A stretch of 64,000 nucleotides of DNA from Gammaproteobacteria bacterium (GTDB lineage Bacteria; Pseudomonadota; Gammaproteobacteria; UBA4575): NCBI GenBank assembly GCA_033344735.1, contig JAWPMW010000001.1, positions 1,494,171 to 1,558,170 of the forward strand, in the 5' to 3' direction. This document shows, one piece after another, positions 1-8,287 of the stretch. Positions within the stretch are counted from its first letter, which is position 1. Each line of letters begins with the position of its first letter. Below the pieces are notes generated by a model, which saw nothing but the letters and a program-made list of their open reading frames with translations, had not been told where the DNA came from and searched no databases. The translations under genes were made by a program, and so were the position numbers.

Positions 1-32
1 AACTGTACAAATAATCGGTATCTCATTTGCGC

Positions 33-69
33 TATAAAACGAAAGCCCCAAAGTGATATTGGGACTTTC
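33..69 (-). terminator. Rho-independent terminator of the Cys-repeat gene
   Basis: On the minus strand GAAAGtCCCAA pairs with TTGGGgCTTTC around a 7-nt loop (one mismatch in an 11-bp stem), followed by GTTTTAT. It lies about 20 bp after the stop codon of the minus-strand gene that begins at 526, where a terminator would be expected. Confidence 0.6.
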
Positions 70-91
70 AGAGCAATTCACATATTACAAA

Positions 92-526
92 TTAGATACA
101 TTTGTCATGATCGGGGTGTTTCTCGCAGAAATGATGGTGGGCTTTTTCTTTTGCTGTCAGACACTCTTCAGATTCCGGATCATCTTTGCAGGTTTGATGT
201 AATCTGGCACGGACGCATTTCTTAGACCCTGGATGCTCATCACAGTACGCCTTAATCCGCTCTTTATATTCGTGGCATTTTTCTGAACCTGGATTTTGCT
301 TGCATTCCTTCATTGCATGAAGTTTACGACAACGCTTTTTATTTGGGTGTGCCTGACAATAGTCTCGAGCCTTCTCTCTATATTCTAGACATTCGGATGA
401 TTCATGATTACCTTTGCAAGCGGCCCGCATATCTTTCCAAGCAAATCCTGCTTGTCCCTCATCCGCACTCACCATACCTGAAGATAAGACAAACAATAAT
501 CCCAACATACTCAAGACGTATCTCAT
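92..526 (-). CDS. Secreted cysteine-repeat protein, unknown function
   Basis: I do not recognise a named family. An ATG at 526 follows a good ribosome binding site (AAAAGG, about 6 nt upstream) and opens a typical signal peptide (MRYVLSMLGLLFVLSSGMVSA), giving about 144 residues; a longer reading to 562 adds only a basic prefix. The mature part is hydrophilic, rich in Lys, Glu and His, and holds 12 cysteines in a regular pattern: three blocks of C-x8-C-x10(or 11)-C-x8-C joined by x8. Each block looks like two short helices that could be stapled by disulfides, superficially like CHCH (twin Cx9C) proteins. Export to the oxidising periplasm is inferred from the signal peptide. A metal-binding or redox role is possible but unsupported. 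Confidence 0.7.
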   Translation of the reverse strand: MRYVLSMLGLLFVLSSGMVSADEGQAGFAWKDMRAACKGNHESSECLEYREKARDYCQAHPNKKRCRKLHAMKECKQNPGSEKCHEYKERIKAYCDEHPGSKKCVRARLHQTCKDDPESEECLTAKEKAHHHFCEKHPDHDKCI

Positions 527-665
527 AAATTTTCCTTTTAAAAATTTTGTCATCAGAATCAATAACGCCTCGAAAGCCGATTGGTTGACAAGATTGCAAT
601 ATTTTCATCAGATTGATAGTGATACCATTACATACGGACATATAATTAATTATGGATAGCGCCAT

Positions 666-1793
666 TTGAATTCATCTTCTGCACAACCTGACTTCAGACT
701 CACGCGAGAGCAACAAACGACTCGCATAGAACTACTTGGTGACTGGCTGATAGAGCACTCTGTATCAAATACCCAGCAAACTATCGATAGCTTAAACACT
801 CAATTTATTGAGTTAGACGCATCATCACTCGGCAAATGGGACAGCAGGTTAATTACCTTTTTAGTAAAATTACGCAAACATACCGATAACAATAACCTGG
901 CATTAAATTTAGTCGAATTACCAGAAGGTGCTCAGCGACTTCTAAACTTGGCATTTGCTGTTGAAGCACCTGAGGGCGCTAAAAAGCTAAATAATAGAGA
1001 AAATTTCTTTTCTCGAATTGGAAAGAAATTTCTTTCTACACTTGCTAGCATAAAATCGATCATTTCATTTGTCGGAGAAATAACTTTATCTATTGGTCGA
1101 TTTCTTCGTGGAAAGGCTAATTATCAGCGCTCAGATTTATGGGTGACTATTCAGGAAACTGGAGCAGAAGCATTTCCCATTGTTAGTTTAATAGCATTTT
1201 TAGTCGGCGCAATTCTAGCATTTGTAGGTGTTGTGCAACTTAATAAATTCGGCGCAGGTATTTATGTTGCTGATTTAGTCGCTGTAGGTGTGGTAAGAGA
1301 AATGGGCGCAATCATGACAGGCGTAATCATGGCAGGACGCACAGGTGCAGCGTTTGCAGCGCAGCTTGGCACGATGAAAGTTAACGAAGAAATTGATGCA
1401 CTCACCACAATGGGAATAGACCCTATCGACTTTCTCGTGCTGCCCAAGATCATTGCTTTAATATTAATGCTACCTCTATTAAGTATCTACGCTAATTTAC
1501 TTGGAGTAATGGGAGGTGCTGCAGTTTCACTCGCGGTACTTGATGTCAGTATTTATCAATATATGGTACAAACAATTTATTCTGTTAATTTAGTAGATTT
1601 TATTGGCGGCCTATTCAAGGCTATTATATATGGTGTATTAATTGCTATTGCTGGTTGTCGTTGCGGTATAGAGTGTGGCAAGAGTGCTGCAGCGGTTGGA
1701 CTTGCCACGACTTCTGCGGTGGTGAGTGGTATTGTGGCTATTGTCGTGGCTAATGCCATTTTAAATGTTATCTATACTTTGCTTGATATCTAA
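666..1793 (+). CDS. mlaE: MlaE-family ABC lipid transporter permease with N-terminal STAS domain
   Basis: Inner-membrane permease of an Mla-type phospholipid/hydrophobic-compound ABC transporter. The first ~110 of 375 residues look like a STAS domain; the remainder is the MlaE permease with several membrane segments and family motifs such as REMGAIMTGVIMAGRTGAAFAAQLGT cut here as REMGAIMTGV and AGRTGAAFAAQLG. In enterobacteria the STAS function is the separate MlaB protein; here it is fused, as in many other proteobacteria. The start is TTG at 666, the only start that keeps the whole STAS region; its ribosome binding site is weak. It is first of a four-gene operon; mlaF begins 2 nt after its stop. 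Confidence 0.88.
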   Translation: MNSSSAQPDFRLTREQQTTRIELLGDWLIEHSVSNTQQTIDSLNTQFIELDASSLGKWDSRLITFLVKLRKHTDNNNLALNLVELPEGAQRLLNLAFAVEAPEGAKKLNNRENFFSRIGKKFLSTLASIKSIISFVGEITLSIGRFLRGKANYQRSDLWVTIQETGAEAFPIVSLIAFLVGAILAFVGVVQLNKFGAGIYVADLVAVGVVREMGAIMTGVIMAGRTGAAFAAQLGTMKVNEEIDALTTMGIDPIDFLVLPKIIALILMLPLLSIYANLLGVMGGAAVSLAVLDVSIYQYMVQTIYSVNLVDFIGGLFKAIIYGVLIAIAGCRCGIECGKSAAAVGLATTSAVVSGIVAIVVANAILNVIYTLLDI

Positions 1794-1794
1794 A

Positions 1795-2550
1795 ATGACT
1801 GATACACATATTTCTGTAGATAACCTCACTATGGCCTATGGCGATTATGTCATTCAACGAAATTTAAATTTTGCCATCAATCGTAACGATGTCTTTGTCA
1901 TTATGGGTGGCAGTGGTTGCGGCAAAAGCACTCTACTTAAAATTATGCTGGGGCTGAAGTCCCCTGCAACCGGTACTGTTAATTACCAAGGCGACAGCTT
2001 TTGGGACGCAACTGACCATCAGCGAGATCAACTAAGGCGTGAGTTTGGCGTACTATTTCAAAGTGGTGCTTTATGGAGCTCAATGACATTAAAAGAAAAT
2101 GTTGCCTTGGCACTCAAGCAATATACAAATCTATCTTACAATGAGATATCAGAGCTCAGCTCTTTAAAACTTGCTTTAGTAGGCCTTGCTGGATTTGAAG
2201 ATTATTATCCAAATGAAATTAGTGGTGGAATGAAGAAACGTGCAGGACTTGCTCGTGCAATCGCCATGGACCCTGAATATTTATTTTTTGATGAACCTTC
2301 CGCGGGCTTAGACCCTCTTAGCTCGCGTCTACTTGATGATCTAATTTTAGAATTACGTGATAGTCTAGGTGCAACAGTCATCATTGTGACCCACGAATTA
2401 GCAAGTATATTTGCTATTGCTAACAACTCAGTATTCTTAGATCCAGAAACAAAAACTATGCTGGCTAATGATGACCCAAAATTTTTACGAGATCATTGCG
2501 ACAATTTCAAAGTTAGAAACTTCTTACAACGTGGTGAAGCAAAACAATGA
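1795..2550 (+). CDS. mlaF: MlaF-type ABC transporter ATP-binding protein
   Basis: Cytoplasmic ATPase of the Mla-type transporter. It shows Walker A (GGSGCGKST), signature (ISGGMKKRAGLARA), Walker B (YLFFDEPSAGLDP) and the H-loop (IIVTHE). The ISGGM signature is characteristic of the MlaF/Ttg2A group. I chose the ATG at 1795, directly after the mlaE stop (TAAaATG); an in-frame ATG at 1765 would add ten residues that overlap mlaE and do not look like family sequence. The gene overlaps mlaD by 4 nt (ATGA), which suggests translational coupling. Confidence 0.9.
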   Translation: MTDTHISVDNLTMAYGDYVIQRNLNFAINRNDVFVIMGGSGCGKSTLLKIMLGLKSPATGTVNYQGDSFWDATDHQRDQLRREFGVLFQSGALWSSMTLKENVALALKQYTNLSYNEISELSSLKLALVGLAGFEDYYPNEISGGMKKRAGLARAIAMDPEYLFFDEPSAGLDPLSSRLLDDLILELRDSLGATVIIVTHELASIFAIANNSVFLDPETKTMLANDDPKFLRDHCDNFKVRNFLQRGEAKQ

Positions 2551-3542
2551 GTAAACAGGCTAATCCAACTATCATAGGTGCTTTCGTTGCAGGCGCCATT
2601 GCACTCATTGTTGGCAGTCTAATACTACTAGGAAGCGGTGCCTTATTTAGTGACAAGCAAACTTTTGTAACCTACTTTGATGGCTCTATACAAGGTTTAA
2701 GAGTGGGCGCTAATGTCAACTTTCGAGGAGTTCGAATTGGTCAAGTTCGCGATGTGCATGTACGATTTGATAATTCCATGAATGAGTTTGATTTGCCGGT
2801 CTATATCGAGTTGGAACCAGGCGCGATTCAATCTTCACAAGAGATACAGTTCACTAGCGATGATTCACAGAAAATGATGGGCACTTTAGTTGAACAAGGC
2901 CTTAGGGCAAAATTGCAAATGGAGAGCTTTGTTACTGGACAGTTATTAGTTGAGTTAGATTTTTATCCAGATAGCCCAATAGAGCTTCGTGGCGACAATA
3001 ATAAAATTCTGGAAATTCCTACTATTCCTTCAGACATACAACTCGCCCTTGAACAGACACAAGATATTATGGCAAAACTAAGAAGTCTGCCTGTTGAAGA
3101 TCTTGTCGTTAACCTTATATCTGCTGTCGATGGTATAGAGGAGTTCGTGCGCTCACCTGAAATGGGCAACACTCTAAAAGGGTTAAATCAATTAGTGAAT
3201 TCGCCTGCCACTCAAAATATTACCCATGAATTACAAGCATCGATTAAGCATCTCAATTCAATCGCCGAAGAGATTAAAGTGATTATTCAGGAAACTAGCA
3301 AGCGAGTGAATCCAGTTATCGCTGACAGCGAATCCACATTAACAGAAATTCAAATGGCTGCTATTCAAATGCAAAAAACGTTCGAGGAAATTCAAACTAG
3401 TCTAGATGATGACAGTGTTCGATATGAACTTACATCTACTTTAGATGAATTACGAAACGCCGCTCGTTCGTTTCGCATCTACTTAGAATATCTAGAGCAA
3501 CACCCCGAAGCATTTCTCAAAGGAAAACAGGAAATACAGTAA
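2547..3542 (+). CDS. mlaD: MlaD-type MCE-domain lipid-binding protein
   Basis: Membrane-anchored periplasmic substrate-binding subunit with one MCE domain. One N-terminal transmembrane helix (about residues 9-31) precedes the MCE core (VTYFDGSIQGLRVGANVNFRG..RIGQV, about residues 39-120). About 190 residues of mostly helical sequence follow, so at 331 residues it is longer than E. coli MlaD (about 183) and resembles the longer single-MCE proteins encoded with a DUF330/PqiC-type lipoprotein. The gene overlaps mlaF by 4 nt and is followed 5 nt later by the lipoprotein gene. It probably hands lipid between the outer-membrane side and the MlaE/MlaF complex. Confidence 0.87.
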   Translation: MSKQANPTIIGAFVAGAIALIVGSLILLGSGALFSDKQTFVTYFDGSIQGLRVGANVNFRGVRIGQVRDVHVRFDNSMNEFDLPVYIELEPGAIQSSQEIQFTSDDSQKMMGTLVEQGLRAKLQMESFVTGQLLVELDFYPDSPIELRGDNNKILEIPTIPSDIQLALEQTQDIMAKLRSLPVEDLVVNLISAVDGIEEFVRSPEMGNTLKGLNQLVNSPATQNITHELQASIKHLNSIAEEIKVIIQETSKRVNPVIADSESTLTEIQMAAIQMQKTFEEIQTSLDDDSVRYELTSTLDELRNAARSFRIYLEYLEQHPEAFLKGKQEIQ

Positions 3543-3547
3543 ATCAA

Positions 3548-4165
3548 ATGAGAATTATGAATATTCAAAATAAAACAATCTCAACTACCACTATTCTGAA
3601 TACAATTATATTATGTATATTCGTCTCAAGCTGCTCAATTGGAGGCACCACACGATCTTCACAATTCTATGTTTTAGATGCAATTGCAACAGCAGACTCG
3701 CACGAAGCAAAAAACTTACATCTAGGCGTCGGTCCAATATTAGTTCCTGGATATATTAACCGTCCTCAAATCGTAACCAAATCAGAATCTGCAGAATTAA
3801 TTTATGCAGAATTTGAGCGGTGGGCAGAGCCAATGGATGAAATGTTTACCCGCACACTAACGCAGAATATTACTATTAATTCCGGCTCAAATAGCATCAT
3901 CAGCCACCCATGGTCTTCCAATGCCAATTTGAATAAGGAATTGACAGCAAAGATAATAAAATTTGAAAATAATAGTAAAGGTCATGCCTTGCTGATTGTG
4001 CAGTGGCAATTACTCAATAAAGATGATAAGAAACAAGCTTCTTCTGTTTACTCAGAATTTAGCGCATCTGCAAGAAGTACGAGCACACCAGATCGAGTAT
4101 CCGCCTTAAATGACACCGTCAAACAATTTGCAGATGAAATACTCAGACTTATCTCAAATCAATAA
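3548..4165 (+). CDS. ABC-transport auxiliary lipoprotein (PqiC/DUF330-like)
   Basis: The N-terminus has a hydrophobic signal ending in a lipobox-like SSC-S (Cys at about residue 29), so this is a predicted lipoprotein, probably outer-membrane. The mature part begins FYVLDA after a short linker and has a 'VGPILVPGYINRPQIV' stretch typical of PqiC/ABC-type auxiliary lipoproteins. As last gene of the mlaEFD-like operon it is the likely outer-membrane partner of the MCE protein, in place of MlaA/MlaC, neither of which is seen here. ATG at 3548 or 3557 are both possible starts; the signal peptide is preserved with either. Confidence 0.78.
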   Translation: MRIMNIQNKTISTTTILNTIILCIFVSSCSIGGTTRSSQFYVLDAIATADSHEAKNLHLGVGPILVPGYINRPQIVTKSESAELIYAEFERWAEPMDEMFTRTLTQNITINSGSNSIISHPWSSNANLNKELTAKIIKFENNSKGHALLIVQWQLLNKDDKKQASSVYSEFSASARSTSTPDRVSALNDTVKQFADEILRLISNQ

Positions 4166-4263
4166 AATTTCCGCCTGCGGCTGATACAGATCAATGTTAA
4201 CCACAGTGATATTAATTATGCTCTCAAGCATAAATTACTTAAATCACATGAGGTTAGCTCTTT

Positions 4264-4632
4264 ATGGAAGAAACACTGTTTGAAAAAATTGGCGGTAAAA
4301 ATGCAGTAGAACTTGCTTCTATTAAGCTTTATTACCATATCTCGGAGGACGAAAGAATTAATAAATTCTTTGATAATGTTGATTTCAGAAAGCAATCTAC
4401 CAAAATGACAGCTTTTTTGACTTACATATTTGGTGGTCCATCTCTCTATACTGGCCGAAATATGCGTAAATCACATAAAGATGTCGTGGCTAAAGGCTTA
4501 AGTGATGAGCATGTTGATGCCATGCTTGAAAATGTGCACACCACACTTAATGAAATGGGTATCGAGGCTGACTTACAAAAGCAGGTGTTAGCTAAACTTG
4601 AAAAACATCGTGATGATGTTTTGTGTCGTTAA
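4264..4632 (+). CDS. glbN: Group 1 truncated hemoglobin
   Basis: Small heme protein of 122 residues, the usual length for group I truncated globins. It has the N-terminal LFEKIGGKNAVE motif, the FFDNVDFRKQSTKM helix region, the FGGP turn, and the proximal-His segment (RKSHKDV). Known members bind O2 or NO and often act in NO detoxification; the role here is inferred only from family. It is a single-gene unit with its own upstream gap of about 100 bp and a candidate terminator after it. Confidence 0.9.
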   Translation: MEETLFEKIGGKNAVELASIKLYYHISEDERINKFFDNVDFRKQSTKMTAFLTYIFGGPSLYTGRNMRKSHKDVVAKGLSDEHVDAMLENVHTTLNEMGIEADLQKQVLAKLEKHRDDVLCR

Positions 4633-4663
4633 TTCAAATATCTGATAAAAATTAAACATCAAT

Positions 4664-4694
4664 AAGCCGCCATATTAATAATGCGGCGGCTTTT
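4664..4694 (+). terminator. Candidate terminator after glbN
   Basis: AAGCCGCC (4664-4671) pairs with GGCGGCTT (4685-4692), an 8-bp GC-rich stem with a 13-nt loop, followed by TT and CG. It lies about 30 nt after the glbN stop and overlaps the stop codon of the convergent slyX gene. The short T-run lowers confidence. Confidence 0.5.
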
Positions 4695-4881
4695 CGTCGT
4701 GATCTGAACCCCCTCCCTGCGACCCACTCATTTCGCGCATTCTATCTTTAAGCGCTTGGCAGCAAAGCTCTAAGTCATCGATTTGCTTCTGCATAGCAAT
4801 CACCACCGCACCCAATTCCTGAATACTATCTTCTTGATAGGCTATTTTTGATTGCAGCTCCATAAGAATATCTTCACTCAT
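4675..4881 (-). CDS. slyX: SlyX-family protein
   Basis: Sixty-eight residues with the SlyX layout: an N-terminal coiled-coil helix (about residues 3-50, heptad-rich, with IAYQEDSIQEL), then a short flexible tail ending DEKPPHY, matching the conserved PPHY C-terminus of SlyX. Function in E. coli is not settled. It is convergent with glbN, sharing the hairpin at 4664-4694, and divergent from lemA. Confidence 0.88.
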   Translation of the reverse strand: MSEDILMELQSKIAYQEDSIQELGAVVIAMQKQIDDLELCCQALKDRMREMSGSQGGGSDHDEKPPHY

Positions 4882-5003
4882 ATAATCTCTCTTTTTATTT
4901 CAGGACTAACTCGACCAACGGATGCTATTTACACGCAAATTTCATTCTAATGGGCTTTATGATTTAGTACTATGTAGCCTATTTCAATCAACGGGGATCT
5001 AGC

Positions 5004-5600
5004 ATGGATTGGTCAATTATTATCTTCCTAGTCATTATTGTAGCGATTGTTCTATTTGTCATTGGTATTTATAACAAACTGGTCAGCCTTAAAAATCGCT
5101 TTGAGAATGCCTTTGCTCAAATCGAAGTTCAACTTAAACGCCGTTATGATCTGATCCCAAACCTAGTCGAGACAGCCAAAGGCTATATTCAGCATGAGCG
5201 TGAAACACTTGAATCGGTTGTACAAGCTAGAAATGCTGCTAGTGCCATGCTCGACGCCGCAAAGTCTAATCCTGGCAGCGCCTCTGCCATGGCTGACTTA
5301 GCCGGCGCGGAATCTGCTTTAGCTTCTTCAATGGGGAAATTTAATTTAGTGGTTGAAGCATACCCAGATTTAAAAGCGAATCAAAACATGATGCAATTAT
5401 CTGAAGAGTTAACTTCCACAGAAAATAAAGTGGCCTTCTCACGACAAGCATTTAATGATTCTGTTACTGCTTATAATGAGTATAGACAAAGTTTCCCACC
5501 TATATTTTTTGCTAGTGCATTTGGTCATCCAAATGATGCGGAATTACTTGTTATGGAAGATAGCGCTGAAATTCAGGCTGCGCCTAAAGTTTCTTTTTAA
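5004..5600 (+). CDS. lemA: LemA family protein
   Basis: Membrane-anchored protein of 198 residues. One N-terminal transmembrane helix (residues 4-24) is followed by the family core NRFENAFAQIEVQLKRRYDL cut at IPNLVE, then long helices. The start ATG has a GGGG-type ribosome binding site 8 nt upstream. LemA proteins are very often encoded next to an M48/HtpX-like protease, as here (59 bp to the next gene); the pair is presumed to act together in membrane protein quality control, but the biochemical role of LemA is unknown. Confidence 0.9.
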   Translation: MDWSIIIFLVIIVAIVLFVIGIYNKLVSLKNRFENAFAQIEVQLKRRYDLIPNLVETAKGYIQHERETLESVVQARNAASAMLDAAKSNPGSASAMADLAGAESALASSMGKFNLVVEAYPDLKANQNMMQLSEELTSTENKVAFSRQAFNDSVTAYNEYRQSFPPIFFASAFGHPNDAELLVMEDSAEIQAAPKVSF

Positions 5601-5658
5601 ATAACCGCCATATCAAGGAAAATACTGCCTGCACTTTGCTTGTTATTAAGTTCAACCA

Positions 5659-7533
5659 ATGAATTTTTTTGAACAGCAAGACCGTGCACGTAAAAACACA
5701 TGGCTGCTGATTGCATTATTTTCAGCATCTGTTCTGTGCATCATTGGGCTTACTGTTGCGTTGATTGCTGCTTCATTTTGGGGGTTTGGGCAGTCCACCT
5801 CAGTTAATTCTGCCTCTTATCTACAACAGTTCGATTCTACAACTCTACTAAAAACTGCCGCTGCGGTGATTGCCGTCATCGTATGCGTCATTCTCTTTAA
5901 ACGCATGCAAATGTCTCGAGGTGGTCCCAGCGTGGCAGAAATGCTTGGCGGTAGACCTATTGATAAAGACACTGCTGATGCTAACGAGCAAAAATTACTT
6001 AATGTTGTGGAAGAAATGGCGCTGGCAGCCGGACTACCCGTTCCCCCAGTATATGTTTTAGAAGAAACTACTATTAATGCATTTGCAGCAGGCTTTAATG
6101 AAAGCGACGCTGTGATAGGTGTTACCCGTGGTACTTTGGAACGTTTAAACAGAGATCAACTGCAAGGCATTGTCGGTCATGAATTTAGTCATGTTCTACA
6201 TGGCGACATGCGTCTAAATTTAAATCTAATTACTATCCTTGCGGGCATAGTCTTTATAAGCAAAGCGGGTCGATTAGCATTGCATAGCACTTCTCGCTCT
6301 CGATCAAATAATCGCGGTGGCCTACCTGTATTGGGTATTGGTGTTGGGTTACTTATTATAGGCTCGATTGGTACGTTATTTGGTTCTCTTATTAAGTCTG
6401 CTGTAAGTCGACAGCGTGAATATTTAGCTGATGCCTCCGCGGTGCAATACACACGAAATCCAGATGGCATTGCTGGAGCATTAAAAGTAATAGGCTCTGG
6501 GGTCGGCTCCAGCATGAGTTCACCCAATGCTAATGAATGCAGTCATATGTTTTTTGGCGATGCAATTTTTTTACGTGCATTTTCATTAATGTCTACTCAC
6601 CCACCATTAGAAAAACGAATTCTTCGCATTGACCCTCGTTGGGATGGAAGTTATTTGCCAGGCAAGGCGATTGAAAAGACACCTGCTTCTTCTACGGCTG
6701 AATCAAAAAATAAAATAGATGGTCTAGAAAAACTATTGAATACTACTGGTTTCCTTGATCCTGTCATGGTCGCTATCGCTGCATTACTCGTAGATGCATT
6801 ACCCAAGCCTGTTAATGATGCGACGCATAATCCCGGTAGCGCTTACGCACTAATGTTGGCGTTACGATTAGACAAAGACGAAAAAATCAGACAAAAACAG
6901 TTAGCTTATATACAAGACCACCCTCTATTAGTAACCGATATTAATCGCTATGCTCCAGATGTTGCCAAGCTACAACAAAAAGATATTTTACCTCTGATTG
7001 AAATGTCTATTCCTGCATTAAAACGTTTATCTGACATTCAATACTCACAGTTCAAACAACATCTCACACAATTTATTTTTGCCGATAAGCAATCACATTT
7101 ACAAGAATGGCTGCACTTTCGCCTACTGAGTCATTACCTCGATACACACTTTAATGGCAATAAAAAACGATTCGTGCGCAACTATCATTCATTCTCTCAA
7201 ATTAAAAATGAAATAATTTGTGCAATGTCATTATTAGCTAGTGAATCACACACCAATAGTGATCAAAAGATTGCTGCATTTTCTAAAGGCATGAAAAAAT
7301 TAGAGATGACAGATGCTCAATACATAATTGATGAAGAACTAGAGTTTCACGACGTAAATAAAGCAATAGAAAAAATTGATTATCTTGTGCCGTTACTCAA
7401 AGATGAATTCTTAACTGCTTGCGCAGAATGTATTGAATACGACAATACAGTAACGCCTACTGAGTGGGGTTTACTACGCGTGATCGCAGCATGTATTGGC
7501 TGCCCTATGCCTATTGTTAATCGTCCAGATTAA
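5659..7533 (+). CDS. M48 family (HtpX-like) membrane metalloprotease, extended
   Basis: Zinc endopeptidase of 624 residues. The catalytic HEFSH motif is at about residue 174 (VGHEFSHVLHGDM), the third zinc ligand in the REYLADASAVQYTRNP region, and STHPPLEKRI follows as in HtpX-like proteins. Transmembrane segments lie at about 15-40, 68-85, 195-212 and 225-245. It is about twice the length of HtpX (about 290): after about residue 335 there are roughly 290 residues of soluble helical sequence with no recognised domain. It follows lemA in an apparent operon. Likely role: degradation of misfolded membrane proteins. Confidence 0.87.
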   Translation: MNFFEQQDRARKNTWLLIALFSASVLCIIGLTVALIAASFWGFGQSTSVNSASYLQQFDSTTLLKTAAAVIAVIVCVILFKRMQMSRGGPSVAEMLGGRPIDKDTADANEQKLLNVVEEMALAAGLPVPPVYVLEETTINAFAAGFNESDAVIGVTRGTLERLNRDQLQGIVGHEFSHVLHGDMRLNLNLITILAGIVFISKAGRLALHSTSRSRSNNRGGLPVLGIGVGLLIIGSIGTLFGSLIKSAVSRQREYLADASAVQYTRNPDGIAGALKVIGSGVGSSMSSPNANECSHMFFGDAIFLRAFSLMSTHPPLEKRILRIDPRWDGSYLPGKAIEKTPASSTAESKNKIDGLEKLLNTTGFLDPVMVAIAALLVDALPKPVNDATHNPGSAYALMLALRLDKDEKIRQKQLAYIQDHPLLVTDINRYAPDVAKLQQKDILPLIEMSIPALKRLSDIQYSQFKQHLTQFIFADKQSHLQEWLHFRLLSHYLDTHFNGNKKRFVRNYHSFSQIKNEIICAMSLLASESHTNSDQKIAAFSKGMKKLEMTDAQYIIDEELEFHDVNKAIEKIDYLVPLLKDEFLTACAECIEYDNTVTPTEWGLLRVIAACIGCPMPIVNRPD

Positions 7534-7534
7534 C

Positions 7535-7708
7535 TCATCGCTGGTATGTCTCTATTGCTTCAAAAAACTGTTCTTCAGAAATCTCGCCTCTGTCATAATA
7601 AAGACGAAATAGTTGTTTGGCACGCAGATCATCATTAACAATCTGTTTTAAAAACAAACGTAGTAGATGTGTTTTTTCAGGACTTAAGTCTGTAGTTGCT
7701 GTAGCCAT
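7535..7708 (-). CDS. Small hypothetical protein, 57 residues
   Basis: An open frame from ATG at 7708 to TGA at 7535 encodes MATATTDLSPEKTHLLRLFL and on to a C-terminus ending AIETYQR. It is charged, predicted helical, with no membrane segment. It fills the gap between the M48 gene (stop at 7533, convergent) and the glutaredoxin gene. Codon use resembles its neighbours and the composition is protein-like (KQLFRLYYDRGEISEEQFFE). I do not recognise a family. Confidence 0.55.
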   Translation of the reverse strand: MATATTDLSPEKTHLLRLFLKQIVNDDLRAKQLFRLYYDRGEISEEQFFEAIETYQR

Positions 7709-7851
7709 ATCTCAATTCCATTTGAGCTGATTGATAGTTAACCGTAACGTAAGGCTATTCAACAGTTAATAGCCGGACAGGCTCAAGGGAATCGAATTAC
7801 CGACCAAAAAACGCGTATAATTGCTAACAAATAGACCGAAAATTTGCCTCA

Positions 7852-8214
7852 ATGAAAAAGCTGCTTTTCATTTTACTCGTTGTTGCCCTAATTCTGTTCT
7901 CAATGGACCGCTTAGCTGCACATTTACATCAACCTAAACAAGGCTCGACTGATGTAATCATTTATTCCACAGAATGGTGTCCATACTGCAAAGTGCTTCG
8001 AAACACACTCAATCAATATAAAATTCCCTATATTGAATATGATACTGAACAATCTATTCGTGGATTTACCGGCTATTGGGCGTTGCGCGGACGCGGCGTC
8101 CCTTTATCAGTGATTGGCGAGGCGGTAATTCATGGCTATGATGGCCAAGTGATAACAGATGCTTTAGTTGATGCTGGATATGATATACCTCTTGAGTGGC
8201 CTTCGAATCAATAA
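7852..8214 (+). CDS. Membrane-anchored glutaredoxin-like protein
   Basis: 120 residues: an N-terminal hydrophobic helix (residues 4-18) likely anchors the protein, with the glutaredoxin domain outside (about residues 34-110). The active site is WCPYCK (about residues 43-48), the glutaredoxin dithiol motif, and GRGVPLSVIG supplies the cis-Pro of the fold. It probably reduces or isomerises thiols on the periplasmic face; partners are unknown. Monocistronic, with a 70-bp gap to the next gene. Confidence 0.82.
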   Translation: MKKLLFILLVVALILFSMDRLAAHLHQPKQGSTDVIIYSTEWCPYCKVLRNTLNQYKIPYIEYDTEQSIRGFTGYWALRGRGVPLSVIGEAVIHGYDGQVITDALVDAGYDIPLEWPSNQ

Positions 8215-8287
8215 TAACAGCGTTTGCATTCACCTCCCCAAACAAAATATTATTTCATACAAATAGCAAATCATTAGGAGCAGCACT

